From Trebonia sp963811335 (lineage in GTDB: Bacteria; Actinomycetota; Actinomycetes; Streptosporangiales; Streptosporangiaceae), in assembly GCA_963811335.1 (NCBI GenBank), contig CAWERB010000030.1, positions 124,001 to 188,000 of the forward strand: DNA of 64,000 nt, in the 5' to 3' direction. The translations under genes were made by a program, and so were the position numbers. Below are positions 1 through 9,987 of the stretch, in pieces. How positions within the stretch are numbered: position 1 is the first letter of the stretch; every line of letters starts with the position of its first letter. A model generated the notes under the pieces. It was not told where the DNA came from. It was given only the letters and a program-made list of their open reading frames with translations, and did not search any database.

Positions 1-1046
1 CCGTACATCGGGTCGGCATGGTAGTCGGTCTTGTAGCAGACCACCTGGCGCGCCTCCCCCACCGGCGACTCCTGCAGGCGGGTCTTGCGGAACATGGCGT
101 TGGCGCCGAAGAAGGCCAGGTTGACGCCCTTGTCGCGGGCCGCGGTGACGTTCGCGCGCTCGGCCGGCGTCCAGTACTCGTCGTGGCCGAGCGAGATCAG
201 CGCGCTCGCCCCGTCAAGCAGGCGCGGGTCCGCGTCGATGTCCATGCTGGTCACGTAGGCCAGGTCCAGGCCGCCCCGGGTGGCGGTGAGGAACTCGGCG
301 AGCTTGATCACGTTCCGCTCGTAGGTGAGGAACATGTTGGCGCCGTTGTCGCCGTAGGGGCGGTCAAGGCTGACCACGAGCGAGCGGTCGGCGTACGCGC
401 CGTTCGGCCCCTTGTACAGGTCATAGCCGCCCCACATGTTGTACGCCTGCCAGGTCTGCACGCAGGCCTTGAGCACCACCTTGCCCGCGCAGGACGGCGA
501 CCGGACGGTGACCGGCACGTACCGCTGTGCGCCGGACTCGGCCCTCAGCTTGAGCAGGTACGCCCCGGCGGGCCAGTCGTCGGTGGGCAGGGTGAGCACC
601 GGGTCCCAGTCGGTGGCGACCGTGCTGGTGCCGTGGGAGACGGTCGCCGCGCGCTGCTTGCCGCCGCGGACCGTCTTGGACTTCCACAGCTGGCGCGCGC
701 CGTGCCCCTGGTACCAGCCGAGCCGGTAGGCGGTGACGGTGAACGCGCGGGCGGTGGTGGACACGAACAGCGGGAGCGGCTCGCCGGCCAGCACGCTCGC
801 CTTCCCCGGGTACCCCTCGATCTCGTGCTCCGCGCCGAGGTGGCGGATCACCCAGTCCGAGGCGCCGGGCAGCGAGTTCTCCGGCACCGGGTTGCGCCAT
901 CGCCGGGCGGTCGCCGCGCTCGGCCTGGAACCGGGACGGGCGATGCCGCTGCAGGCCGAGACGGTTCCGGCCGCGCCGGCCACCCCGGCCGCGGCCAGGC
1001 CGAGGAACGCCCGGCGGCTCACCTGTCCGTCCACGCGCGCTAGCAT
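1..1046 (-). CDS. N,N-dimethylformamidase large-subunit-like Tat lipoprotein (3' end outside window)
   Basis: The reading frame is open from the ATG at 1046 to the window edge, so the C-terminus is missing. The N-terminus has a twin-arginine motif (SRRAFLG, about residues 10-16), a hydrophobic stretch and a lipobox VSAC, which predicts Tat export and lipid anchoring. The following ~300 residues resemble the domain found in the large subunit of N,N-dimethylformamidase and related secreted proteins, with patterns such as YRLGWYQGHG, SLGHDEYW and AFFGANAMFR. In known family members this fold belongs to an amide hydrolase, but many actinobacterial homologues have no known substrate. The start fits well because the Tat motif lies at the extreme N-terminus. 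Family assignment is moderate; the reaction is unknown. Confidence 0.7.
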   Translation of the reverse strand, partial: MLARVDGQVSRRAFLGLAAAGVAGAAGTVSACSGIARPGSRPSAATARRWRNPVPENSLPGASDWVIRHLGAEHEIEGYPGKASVLAGEPLPLFVSTTARAFTVTAYRLGWYQGHGARQLWKSKTVRGGKQRAATVSHGTSTVATDWDPVLTLPTDDWPAGAYLLKLRAESGAQRYVPVTVRSPSCAGKVVLKACVQTWQAYNMWGGYDLYKGPNGAYADRSLVVSLDRPYGDNGANMFLTYERNVIKLAEFLTATRGGLDLAYVTSMDIDADPRLLDGASALISLGHDEYWTPAERANVTAARDKGVNLAFFGANAMFRKTRLQESPVGEARQVVCYKTDYHADPMY

Positions 1047-1085
1047 CCCACGCTTTTGCCGACTTATGCCCCGGTAAGCGGGCAA

Positions 1086-2994
1086 TCAGCCCAGCGCGTC
1101 AAGTAGCGGGGCGAGCGCGGCGGGGTCGTCGCCCGGCGCGGTCAGGATCACGCCGCTGACCAAGGGACGGGCCTTGGTGAGCAGGTTGGCCGCCAGCTCG
1201 AGGCCGACGGCCCGGCCGCCGGAACGCCCGGCTCGCTCCATCGCGTCGAGCGTGGAGCCGGGGATGGTCACGCCCGGCACCTCGTGCGCCAGGTAGTCGG
1301 CCTCCTCGAACGAGGACAGCGGCGCGACCGAGAGCAGCAGCGGCACGCCGGTGCCGTCGAGTGCCTCAACCAGCCTGGTGAGCGCGTCGAGCTCGTAGAC
1401 CGGACGGCAGACGAGGAACTGCGCGCCCGCCCGGATCTTCGCCCGCGCCCGCGCCAGCTCCGCGCCGTGGTCCCGCGCCGCCGGGTTGATCCGCGCCCCG
1501 ATGCAGAACGAGGTCCGCGACGTCAGCGCCAGCCCGTTGGAGTCGCGTCCGGCGTTGAGCCCGGCGAGCAGCGCGGTCAGGCCGACCGAGTCCACCTCCC
1601 ACGTCCCGTCGACCGCCGGGTAGTCCCCGTACACCGGCGGGGAGCCGGTGGTCGACACCACCGAGCGGATGCCGAGAGCGTGCGCGCCCAGCAGGTCGGC
1701 CTGCAACGACATGATCGTCTTGTCCCACGTGGTGACCGTGGCGATGGTCTCCACGCCGACGCGCTCCTGCAGCGCCAGCGCCATGTTCAGCGAGTCCATG
1801 TGGGTGCGGGCGTTCTCCCGCGGCTGCACGAAGACGAGCCCGATGCCCCCGTCAGCCAGCTCGGCCGCGATCCGCTCCGCGTCGCCCGCCAGGCCAGCGG
1901 CCTGCGGCGTGATCGAGGCGGACACCACGAACCGGCCGGAAGACAGGTGGTCGGCGAGCGAGCCGGACGCCGTGACGCCGCCGGCCGGCTCCGCGGCGCG
2001 CGCGGTGGCGGCGGCGCGCGGCCGGGGCTCCGCCGACGCGGGACCGCGACGGCCCGGCTTGCGACGACTGGGCCTGCGCGCGCAGCGCGTCGGCGGCGGC
2101 CCTGACGTGCGTCGGCGTGGTGCCGCAGCAGCCGCCGACCAGCGTCACCCCCGCGTCGGCGAACCGCGTCAGGTACCGGGAGAAGTAGCCGCCGTCGATG
2201 GCGAACTCGAACGAGCGCGGCCCGGTACGGCGCGGCTGCCCGGCGTTCGGCTGGGCGCTGACCGGCACCGCCGAGTACCGCACCAGGTCCTCGGCGACGA
2301 CGAGCATCCGCTGCGGCCCGACCGTGCAGTTGGTGCCGATCATCGCGACGGGCAGGGCGGACAGCACCGCGGCGACCTCGCGCGGCGTCTCACCGCCCAG
2401 GGTGTGCGCGTCGTCGGCGAACGTGGCCTGCGCGATCAGCGGCAAGCTGGTAACGGACGCGGCCACGGACACAGCCTCGACGAGCTCGTCCAGGTAGCCG
2501 AACGTCTCAAGGATCAGCAGGTCGGCGGCACTCTGTCCATCGGTACTGGCCGCGACCAGGGCGAGGATCTGCTCGCGCAGCACCTCCATCCGTTCCGCGG
2601 AGCCGACCCGGCGCCGCTGCGGCGCGGTCACGGCCGGCGAGACCGAGCCCGCCACCAGGACGCTGCGTCCCGAGCGGTCCGCGGCGGCCCGCGCGATCCT
2701 CACCCCCGCCCGGTTGATCTCGGCGACCTTGTCGGGGAAGCCGTGGTCGGCGAGCCAGAGCCGGTTCGCGCCGAAGGTGTTGGCCTGGATGATGTCCGCG
2801 CCGGCGCTCAGGTAGCTGTCGTGGATGGTGGCGACGAGGCCCGGATCGGACAGGTTCAGCTCGGGCAGCGACCGGTCAAGTGCCGCGCCCGCCGCGTGCA
2901 GCATGGTGCCCATGGCGCCGTCGCACACCAGCACGCGCTCGCCGGAAAGCAGCTGCGCCGCCGGTGACGTCCCAGCCGACGATGGCCCGCTCAT
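1086..2994 (-). CDS. Bifunctional homocysteine S-methyltransferase / methylenetetrahydrofolate reductase, frame break in linker
   Basis: The N-terminal part (2994 to about 2070) is a homocysteine S-methyltransferase domain: it has the entry motif DGAMGTML, GTNCTVGP and the zinc-binding GGCCGTTP. The C-terminal part (about 2000 to 1086) is a MetF-like barrel (SASITPQ, TTWDKTIMSLQADLLGAHALG). This domain order is the YitJ-type fusion that makes methionine from homocysteine and supplies methyltetrahydrofolate. The two halves lie in different frames. Both frames are open through about 2000-2070, a GC-rich linker, so a single-base indel rejoins them as ARAAEPAGGVTASGSLADHL. No stop separates the domains, so an assembly error or natural frameshift is more likely than decay. 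Confidence 0.8.
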
Positions 2995-3056
2995 GCCAGG
3001 TCTCCCCCTGCTTCAGAACCGTGTCTCACGCCCGTGTTCATGATGCCTGTGCTTCC

Positions 3057-4394
3057 TCAAGCCTGTGCCTCGGGCAGCGCGTCGAGGATCTCGAGCGCCA
3101 CCTGGGCAATCAGCCGGTCCCTGTAATTGTCGAGCCGGAGCCCGGTGATCTCCTCGATCCGCTTGATCCGGTAGGCCACCGTGTTCGGGTGAACGTGCAG
3201 CAGGCGCGAGGCGCGCTGCGGGCTGTTGTTCTCCCGGAAGTAGCAGGCGAGGGTGGACAGGTATTCCGACTTGTGCTCGTGCTCGTGCTCGGAGAGCTTA
3301 CCCAGCACCTCGGCGGCGAAAGACCGCAGCTCGCCCAGGTCAGGCACCTGGAGCAGCAGCCGGTGGATGCCGAGGTCCTCGAACGCGGACACCGCGCCCG
3401 TCCGGCCAAGCCGCCACAGCGTCTGCGTGGTCCGGTGCGCCTGGTCGTAGGAGCGGGCGATCTCATCGGGCGCCTTGCACGGGCCGCCGATCCCGATGAC
3501 CACTTTCGCGCCGGGGAAAAGCTCGGCGAGCCTGGCCAGGCAGGCCTGGCCGAGCTTGCGCGGGTCGGGTGACGCGGCGGCCACCACGACCACCTCCGCT
3601 TCCCGCGCGGAGACGATGGCGTCCGGCGCCCTGGTGGTCATGAAGTGCTCGATGGACTCCCTGATCCGCTGCCGCAGCGGCTCGGCGTCGGCGGCACGGG
3701 ACGGCGGCAGCTCGAAGGCGATCGCCGCCACGTTGTGCGCCCTTGCCGGGTCGTAGCCGAGGTGCCCGGCCCAGCGGGCGGCGTCGGCGGCGTCCCGGCC
3801 GCGGCCGAGCAGCAGCCCCTCAACCAGGTCGTCGCGGACCCGGCGGGCGGCCGCGGCGACCACTCGCTCGCGCCCGAGTATGACACCGCAGATCGTCGCG
3901 GCGTGCTCGGTGACGAGCAGCGACATGTCCTCGCCGAACGACTCCTCGGCCGGGTCGAGCGTGATCAGGTAGGACGGCACCTCGTCGCCGACCAGGATCG
4001 GCGCGACGATGATCGCGGGGACCCCGCCCACGTTCGGCAGGCGCAGCGCGCGCTGGGAGAGCCGCGAGGCGCGCAGCACCTGGCCAAGCCGGGGATGCAC
4101 CACATGATCGCGGACCAGCGCGGCGGCCTTCTCCGGTGGCAGCCCGGGCGACGCCGCGGTCTGCACGTCCATCAGCTGGCTGACCACCGCCACGGTTGCC
4201 TGGGCTCGCTCGGAGATGAGCTGGACCACGCCCGCCAGGTCGGCGTCCTGCATGGCGAGACCGGAGAGGTGCCGGTAGACGGTCACCAGCTCCCGCAAGA
4301 CAGTGTTCTCTCGGTCGACGTCCCGCGGGCTCTCCCTGGGAGTCGGCGCTGCACTGAGCCGGCCAGCGGCCGGGTTCATCGTCGTGTCCGGCAT
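3057..4394 (-). CDS. PucR/CdaR-family transcriptional regulator
   Basis: This is a 445-residue protein. The C-terminal ~60 residues form the PucR-type helix-turn-helix: LACYFRENNSPQRASRLLHVH, then NTVAYRIKRIEEITGLRL. A GGDEF-like/CdaR middle region precedes it (VVIGIGGPCKAPDEIARSYDQA) and the N-terminal third is probably a GAF-like sensor. I chose the ATG at 4394 because the longer open frame (to 4544) adds a basic stretch lying across the divergent promoter region. It is divergent from the aldehyde dehydrogenase gene, so that gene is its most likely target. The family controls purine, sugar-acid or amine catabolism; the effector here is unknown. Confidence 0.85.
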   Translation of the reverse strand: MPDTTMNPAAGRLSAAPTPRESPRDVDRENTVLRELVTVYRHLSGLAMQDADLAGVVQLISERAQATVAVVSQLMDVQTAASPGLPPEKAAALVRDHVVHPRLGQVLRASRLSQRALRLPNVGGVPAIIVAPILVGDEVPSYLITLDPAEESFGEDMSLLVTEHAATICGVILGRERVVAAAARRVRDDLVEGLLLGRGRDAADAARWAGHLGYDPARAHNVAAIAFELPPSRAADAEPLRQRIRESIEHFMTTRAPDAIVSAREAEVVVVAAASPDPRKLGQACLARLAELFPGAKVVIGIGGPCKAPDEIARSYDQAHRTTQTLWRLGRTGAVSAFEDLGIHRLLLQVPDLGELRSFAAEVLGKLSEHEHEHKSEYLSTLACYFRENNSPQRASRLLHVHPNTVAYRIKRIEEITGLRLDNYRDRLIAQVALEILDALPEAQA

Positions 4395-4431
4395 GATCAC
4401 TGAACTATACGACCTCGATCTATGTCTGTCT

Positions 4432-4449
4432 TTTGTGGAAGCCCACAAA
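4432..4449. promoter_or_regulatory. Inverted repeat in the pucR/aldehyde dehydrogenase divergent region
   Basis: TTTGTGG and CCACAAA form a perfect 7-4-7 inverted repeat. It lies 38 bases upstream of the regulator start and about 245 bases upstream of the dehydrogenase start. Its position suits an operator for the PucR-type protein, which usually binds its own divergent promoter. Binding is inferred. Confidence 0.4.
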
Positions 4450-4623
4450 CGCATCCTTACATGCTTTGCCCGCCCGTGGAAACACCTCACAACCGATCGC
4501 CGATCCGCGGGCCGCGGCCGCTGTGCCAGCGCACAGCACTTCACGTGCCCCGGTTAGTGGGCGGGCCACGAGGAAGGACAGGCCCCGTTAAGCCGCGCAG
4601 GCCGGGCGTTATGTTACGAGGAC

Positions 4624-4656
4624 TTGACAGACCCGCATCACGCGCGCAAATAATCA
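4624..4656 (+). promoter_or_regulatory. Probable promoter of the aldehyde dehydrogenase gene
   Basis: A consensus -35 box TTGACA (4624-4629) is followed 17-19 bases later by an AT-rich patch (CAAATAATCA, 4647-4656) that would hold the -10 element. The exact -10 is ambiguous. The coding start lies about 40 bases downstream behind an AAGGGG ribosome-binding site. Confidence 0.45.
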
Positions 4657-4693
4657 GGCACTCTTACCCTCACGGTGGAAGGGGCGCGCAGCG

Positions 4694-6178
4694 TTGCTCG
4701 AGTACCGCGACATCTACGCGGGGGGTCGGCTGATCGGCTCGGCGTCGCCCGATGTGATCACCATCATCAACCCGGCCACCGAAGAGGTGGTGGGCGCCGT
4801 CCCGGCGGCCGTCGGGGTCGACGTGGACCGCGCGGTCCGCTCCGCCCGGCGCGCGTTCGATGACGGCAGCTGGGCTACCCGCCCGCCCGCGGACCGGGCC
4901 GACGCGCTCGACCGCCTGGCGGCCGCGCTTGAGGCGCGCACCGAGGAGGCGGCCCGGCTGGTGACGTCCGAGATGGGGATGCCGATCTCCGCCTCGCGGC
5001 TGCACAACGCGGCCGCGCCGTGCGCCATCCTGCGCTACTACGCCAACCTCGCCCGGGCCATGGACACCGAGGAGACGAGAACCGCGGTCTCCTTCACCGG
5101 CCGCACCGTCGTGCGGCGCGAGCCGGCGGGCGTCGCGGCGGTCATCACCAGCTGGAACTACCCGATCATGCTGGCGTTCAGCCAGCTCGCCCCGGCGCTC
5201 GCGGCCGGCTGCACGATCGTGCTCAAGCCCGCCGCGGCCACCTCGCTCTCCGCCTACATCCTGGCCGAGGCGTTCGAGGACGCCGACTTCCCGCCCGGCG
5301 TGTTCAACCTGGTCACCGGCACGCACCAGACGGCAGGCGCGCTCGCCCGCCATCCCGGCGTGGACACCGTGTCCTTCTCAGGGCCGACCAAGGCGGGCCG
5401 GTGGATCGCCTCCATCTGCGGCGCGGAGCTCAAGCCCGCGCGCCTTGAGCTCGGCGGGCAGTCCGCCGCGATCATCCTCGACGACGCGGACCTGGGCGAG
5501 GCCGGCGACGCCCTCGGCCGCCTCATCTTCGGCAACTCGGGCCAGACGTGCTTCGCGATGTCCCGGGTGCTCGTCCCCGAGCACCGCTACGGCGACCTGG
5601 TGGACGCGCTCGCCGGGGCGGCGGGCAAGATGCGGGTCGGCGACCCGCTGAGCGAGGGCACCACCATGGGCCCGCTGGCCTCGGCGCGGCGGCGCGGCGA
5701 CGTGGAGGCGCGGGTCCGCTCCGGCGTCGGCGACGGCGCGCGCGTGGTATCCGGCGGCCGGCGGCCCGCCGACCCGGTGCGCGGCTACTTCTACGAGCCG
5801 ACCGTGCTCAGCGGCGTGACGTCGCAGATGGCCATCGCCAAGGAGGAGATCTGCGGCCCGGTCGCCACGGTCATCGGCTACAAGGACGAGGCGGAGGCGG
5901 TCAGGTTCGCCAACGACGGCTTCGGGCTCGCCGCCACCGTGTGGACCGGGGACCCGCAGCGCGGCCTGGACATCGCCAGGCGGACCCGGGTCGGCACGTT
6001 CGGCGTCAACCTGTACGAGCCGGACCTCGGCTCGCCGTGGGGCGGCCGCGGCCCGAGCGGCACCGGCAGCGCGTACGGCCCCGAGGGCATGGACGCCTAC
6101 CTGACCTCGAAGTCCGTGTTCCTGCCATCGCTGCGGACCCCGGCCGACCGCCCGGCGACGTCCGACCGCCCGGCCTGA
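4694..6178 (+). CDS. NAD(P)-dependent aldehyde dehydrogenase
   Basis: This 494-residue protein has the full ALDH superfamily length. The catalytic residues are visible: Asn155 in TSWNYP, the general base Glu252 in LELGG, and nucleophile Cys286 in NSGQTCFA. The NAD-binding signature FSGPTKAGRWIA is also present. It oxidises an aldehyde to the carboxylate in the cytosol; the substrate cannot be read from the sequence. The start is TTG 4694, supported by AAGGGG about 10 bases upstream. The divergent PucR regulator suggests substrate-induced expression, for example in amine, purine or alcohol breakdown. Confidence 0.9.
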   Translation: MLEYRDIYAGGRLIGSASPDVITIINPATEEVVGAVPAAVGVDVDRAVRSARRAFDDGSWATRPPADRADALDRLAAALEARTEEAARLVTSEMGMPISASRLHNAAAPCAILRYYANLARAMDTEETRTAVSFTGRTVVRREPAGVAAVITSWNYPIMLAFSQLAPALAAGCTIVLKPAAATSLSAYILAEAFEDADFPPGVFNLVTGTHQTAGALARHPGVDTVSFSGPTKAGRWIASICGAELKPARLELGGQSAAIILDDADLGEAGDALGRLIFGNSGQTCFAMSRVLVPEHRYGDLVDALAGAAGKMRVGDPLSEGTTMGPLASARRRGDVEARVRSGVGDGARVVSGGRRPADPVRGYFYEPTVLSGVTSQMAIAKEEICGPVATVIGYKDEAEAVRFANDGFGLAATVWTGDPQRGLDIARRTRVGTFGVNLYEPDLGSPWGGRGPSGTGSAYGPEGMDAYLTSKSVFLPSLRTPADRPATSDRPA

Positions 6179-6238
6179 CCAGCCGGGCTCACCGGCAAGC
6201 GGGCCTGACGCCCGCCCTCAATACTGTTAGCGCGAGTA

Positions 6239-6279
6239 ATAGTTGCTAATAGGCAACTATAAGCTAGGCTAGTGAGTCG
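6239..6279 (+). promoter_or_regulatory. Promoter with overlapping inverted-repeat operator for the MFS gene
   Basis: ATAGTTGC (6239-6246) and GCAACTAT (6253-6260) form a perfect 8-6-8 inverted repeat, similar to MarR-family sites with a TTGC-N6-GCAA core. A -35 TTGCTA (6243-6248) and a -10 TAGGCT (6265-6270) are 16 bases apart, so the operator covers the -35. Transcription would begin near 6277-6279, almost on the GTG at 6279, implying a leaderless or nearly leaderless mRNA. Confidence 0.5.
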
Positions 6280-8061
6280 TGACTGCGACGACGCGCGAAG
6301 AGTGGGCCGGCGGGCAGGGCGGGGACGACAGGCAGAGCGGTAACGGCGCCGGAACTGCAGGCAGCCGCACGCGGGCACGCGTACCAGTGGGTGGCGCTCT
6401 CCAACACGACGCTCGCGATGGTCATGGCGACGGTCGACGGCTCCATCGTCATCGTCTCGATGCCGGCCATCTTCCGCGGCATCAACCTCAACCCGCTGTC
6501 CCCCGGCAACGTCACCTACCTGCTGTGGATGATCATGGGCTACCTGCTCGTGCAGTCCATCCTCGTGGTGACCCTCGGCAGGCTCGGTGACATCTTCGGC
6601 CGGGTACGGATCTACAACCTGGGCTTCCTCGTCTTCACCCTCGCCTCGGTCGGGCTGTCCTTCGACCCGTTTCAGGGCACGCACGGTGCGCTGTGGCTCA
6701 TCGGCTGGCGGTTTGTCCAGGCGTTCGGCGGGGCGATGCTCATGTCCAACTCGGCGGCGATCCTCACCGACGCGTTCCCCGAGGGCAAGCGCGGCATGGC
6801 GCTCGGCATCAACCAGGTCGCCGGGATCTCCGGCCAGTTCGTCGGACTGCTGCTCGGCGGCCTGCTGTCGGCCTGGGACTGGCGGGCGGTCTTCTGGGTC
6901 AACCTGCCGTTCGGCCTGTTCGGCACCGTCTGGGCGTACAAGTCGCTGCGGGAGATCGCGAGCACGCGCCGGGCGCGCATCGACTGGCTCGGCAACCTCA
7001 CCTTCGCGGCCGGCGCTGGCGTGCTGCTCACCTCGATCACCTTCGGCATCCGCCCGTACCGCGGCGACCCGACCGGCTGGGCGAACCCGATGGTCTTCGG
7101 CGGGCTCATCGGTGGCGTAAGCCTGCTTGCGCTGTTCTGCTTCATCGAGACCCGGGTGAAAGACCCGATGTTCCGGCTGTCGCTGTTTCGCATCCGCGCG
7201 TTCGCGGCCGGCAACATCGCCTCGCTGCTCGGCGCGATCGCCCGCGGCGGGCTGCAGTTCATGCTGGTCATCTGGCTGGCAGGCATCTGGCTGCCGCTGC
7301 ACGGCTACGACTTCACCGTCACCCCGCTGTGGGCGGGCATCTACATGCTCCCGCTCACCGCCGGGTTCCTCATCGCGGGCCCCGTCTCCGGCACGCTGTC
7401 GGACCGGTTCGGCGCGCGGCCGTTCTCCACCTCCGGGCTGCTGGTGGCCGCCTGCTGCTTCACCGGCCTCATGCTGCTCCCCGTCAACTTCCCCTACTGG
7501 GCGTTCGCGCTGCTGATCTTCGGCAACGGGATCGGCTCCGGCCTGTTCGCCTCGCCGAACACCGCCGCCATCATGTCCTCGGTCCCCGCCCACCACCGCG
7601 GCGCGGCGTCCGGCATGCGGTCCACCTTCCAGAACTCCGGCATGTCGCTGTCCATCGGCATCTTCTTCTCGCTGATGATCGCCGGCCTGGCCAACACGCT
7701 GCCAAAGACGCTCACCGCGGGCCTCACCGCCCAGGGCGTGCCGCTGGCGACCGCGACCTCGATCGCCCACCTGCCGCCGGTCTCCACGGTGTTCGCGGCG
7801 ATGCTCGGCTACAACCCGGTAGCGAATCTGCTGGAGCCTTCCGGCCTGCTGCGCACCCTGCCGGCGAAGAACGTCGCCACGCTGACCGGTCGCGAGTTCT
7901 TCCCGCACCTGATCTCCGGCCCGTTCCACCACGGCCTCACCATCGTCTTCACCGCCGCGGCGCTGATGGCGGTATGCGGCGCGGCCGTCTCCTGGATGCG
8001 CGGCAAGAAGCCCGAGGCCAGCCAGGAACTGTCCGAGCCGGCCAGGCGGCCTCGCCGGTAG
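6279..8061 (+). CDS. MFS transporter (multidrug-type), probable frame break near N-terminus
   Basis: From 6391 the frame encodes a 14-helix-type major facilitator protein: TM1 SNTTLAMVMATVDGSIVIVS carries a motif-D1-like sequence, motif A is GRLGDIFGRVR, and motif C lies near SNSAAILTDAFPEGKRGMALG. It probably exports drugs or metabolites by proton antiport. The same frame is open back to a stop at 6280 but has no good start before GTG 6391, which falls at the edge of TM1. GTG 6279 lies right after a promoter in another frame (MTATTREEWAGG), and joining the two near 6310-6345 gives a normal N-terminal tail. I therefore give 6279 as the start; 6391 is the start if there is no indel. Confidence 0.8.
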
Positions 8062-8087
8062 CCGCCGGCCGCGGCTAAAATGCTCGC

Positions 8088-8309
8088 GTGCCTCGCTATG
8101 AATTCCGCTGCCGCGCCTGCGGCGACACGTTCCTGCTGACCCGGCCGATGTCCCAGTCCGGTGACCCGGCGCCCTGCCCGCAGGGCCACGACGACACGGT
8201 CAAGCTGCTGACCACGGTCGGCCTCGGCGGGCGCTCGTCCGGCGCGTCGGCCGCCCCAGCTGGCGGCGGAGGCGGCGGCTGCTGCGGCGGCGCGTGCGGC
8301 TGCGGCTGA
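8088..8309 (+). CDS. FmdB-family zinc ribbon protein
   Basis: This is a 73-residue protein. The N-terminus is the FmdB zinc ribbon: PRYEFRCRACGDTF supplies one CxxC and PCPQGH gives the partner residues, with His replacing the usual second Cys. The C-terminus is Gly-rich and ends in CCGGACGCG. FmdB proteins are named after a putative regulator in an amidase cluster; their role in most bacteria is unknown. The gene starts at GTG 8088, 27 bases after the transporter, so it is probably co-transcribed. Confidence 0.85.
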   Translation: MPRYEFRCRACGDTFLLTRPMSQSGDPAPCPQGHDDTVKLLTTVGLGGRSSGASAAPAGGGGGGCCGGACGCG

Positions 8310-8320
8310 GCTTTCCCGTG

Positions 8321-8396
8321 GTCCAGAACGGGCGCGGCTTACCCCGTCCCGCCGGTTCTTTCGTCCCCGGCCTGGCGGCGCCCGCTTCCGTTCTGG
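8321..8396. terminator. Long inverted repeat between convergent genes
   Basis: TCCAGAACGG (8321-8330) pairs with CCGTTCTGGA (8387-8396), and inner GCGC segments can pair further. The repeat fills the gap between the ends of fmdB-like (8309) and the minus-strand MFS gene (8404). A bidirectional terminator is the natural reading, although there is no T-run. Confidence 0.4.
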
Positions 8397-8403
8397 ATGA
8401 TCC

Positions 8404-9945
8404 TCAGGAGTCCGCGCCGGCCTTGACGGCGGTGGCGCGGGCCCACTGGCTGGTGGAGATCACGCCGAGGACGAGGACCGCGTAGCCGCAGCCGGCCATC
8501 ACCCACCAGCCGGCGTGGGCCGCGGTGAGGAAGCCGCCCCGCATGGTGCCGTGCAGGCTGGCCGCGAGGACCGAGCCGACGATGGCGACGCCGAGGGACT
8601 GGCCGAGCTGGCGGCTCGAGGAGTTCATCCCGGACGCGACGCCCGCCTGCGACCTGGGCACCCCCGCCATGACCCCGTTGGAGATGGGCACGTTCACCAT
8701 GCCGGCGCCGAAGCCGAACAGGCCGTAGGTGGCGACGAGGAACAGCGGGCCGCTGGTCGTGCTGAGCTGCGACAGCGCGGCGGTGGACAGGGTGAGCGCC
8801 GCGCCGGCGATGACGAACGGGACGCGCGGGCCGCCGCGGGCGACGATCCGCCCGGAGATGGGCGAGGCGAGCGCCATCATGCAGGGCATCGGCAGCAGGG
8901 TGAGGCCGGCCCGCAGCGCGCTGAAGCCGCGCACGTCCTGCAGGTAGAGCGTGGTCAGGAAGAGGAAGCCGGCGCTCGCCGCGATCGCGCAGACGGCGGT
9001 CGCGTTGGCGGCGCTGAACGGGACCGACCTGAAGAACCTGAAGTCGATCAGCGGCTCGGCGCGCCGCGGCTCGAACCGCAGCAGCAGCCCGAGCGCGGCG
9101 ACCGAGAGCACGAAGAAGCCGGTGATGCGGGGCGAGAACCAGCCGAGGGACGGGCCCTGGATGATCGCGTAGGCCAGCGAGGCGAGCATCACGATCACCA
9201 GGACCTGGCCGACCGGGTCCGCCTTGCGGCCGTGCTCGGCCTTGGAGTCGGGCACGAGCAGCGCGGTGAGCGAGATCGCGGCGAGCCCGACGGGGATGTT
9301 CGCCCAGAAGATGCCCCGCCAGCCGACCGAGCCGACGAGGATGCCGCCGGCCACCGGCCCGAGTGCCATGGACAGGCCGGAGACGCCGTCCCAGACGCCG
9401 ATGGCCTTGGCCCGGTCCCGCGGCGCGCTGAAGACGTTGGTGATGATACCGAGCGCCGCGGGGTTCAGCATGCTCCCGCCGATACCCTGCAGCACGCGGA
9501 AGGCGATCAGCCAGGACAGGGACGGGGCAAGGCTGCAGAGCCACGACCCGAGCGTGAACAGGCTCAGGCCGACCTGGAAGATGGTGCGCCGCCCGATCCT
9601 GTCCGCCGCGGCGCCGGAGAACAGCAGCAGGCTCGCGAGCACGATCGTGTAGCCCGCCACCGTCCACTGCAGCCCGGCCACGCTGGTGTGCAGCGACTTG
9701 CCGATGGCCGGCAGGCCCACGTTCACGATCGTGTTGTCGAGGCCGACCATGAAGAGGGCGGAGCAGCAGATCACGAGGACGACGGCGCGGCGGCCGGAAC
9801 CGACGGCGGCCGGATGCGATTCGCCCGGATCGTGAACCGCGGGCACCACCGAGACCGTTATTGGGGCAGAGGCCGGAATTGCTTCGACTCGTGATCGTAC
9901 AGGTACGTTCCGTAGCTGAGACCGGGCAGCTGGGACCGAACGCAT
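8404..9945 (-). CDS. MFS transporter, DHA2/EmrB-like drug:proton antiporter
   Basis: This is a 513-residue, 14-helix type transporter. Visible motifs are LFMVGLDNTIVNVGLPAIG (motif D1 in TM1), GAAADRIGRRTIFQVG (motif A) and RVLQGIGGSMLNPAALGII (motif C region, typical of antiporters). About 60 hydrophilic residues precede TM1, and internal starts are possible. It is convergent with the first transporter gene. Expected function is proton-driven efflux of hydrophobic or cationic compounds; the substrate is unknown. Confidence 0.9.
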   Translation of the reverse strand: MRSVPAARSQLRNVPVRSRVEAIPASAPITVSVVPAVHDPGESHPAAVGSGRRAVVLVICCSALFMVGLDNTIVNVGLPAIGKSLHTSVAGLQWTVAGYTIVLASLLLFSGAAADRIGRRTIFQVGLSLFTLGSWLCSLAPSLSWLIAFRVLQGIGGSMLNPAALGIITNVFSAPRDRAKAIGVWDGVSGLSMALGPVAGGILVGSVGWRGIFWANIPVGLAAISLTALLVPDSKAEHGRKADPVGQVLVIVMLASLAYAIIQGPSLGWFSPRITGFFVLSVAALGLLLRFEPRRAEPLIDFRFFRSVPFSAANATAVCAIAASAGFLFLTTLYLQDVRGFSALRAGLTLLPMPCMMALASPISGRIVARGGPRVPFVIAGAALTLSTAALSQLSTTSGPLFLVATYGLFGFGAGMVNVPISNGVMAGVPRSQAGVASGMNSSSRQLGQSLGVAIVGSVLAASLHGTMRGGFLTAAHAGWWVMAGCGYAVLVLGVISTSQWARATAVKAGADS

Positions 9946-9987
9946 TGCGCACCGCCTGGGGGTCAGCGGATGTGTTATCTGGATATG

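Noticed and set aside
6097..7932. 611-residue minus-strand open frame opposite the MFS gene
   Set aside because: It is a GC-codon shadow: composition is His/Arg/Gln/Gly-rich, no domain is recognisable, and the plus strand encodes a clear transporter.
8387..8400. Fourteen bases (ATCATCCAGAACGG in reverse) also found at 24221-24234
   Set aside because: It is too short and has only two copies; chance or a trivial shared segment is sufficient.
8515..9894. 459-residue plus-strand open frame opposite the second MFS gene
   Set aside because: It is an antisense shadow with low-complexity composition over a well-supported gene.
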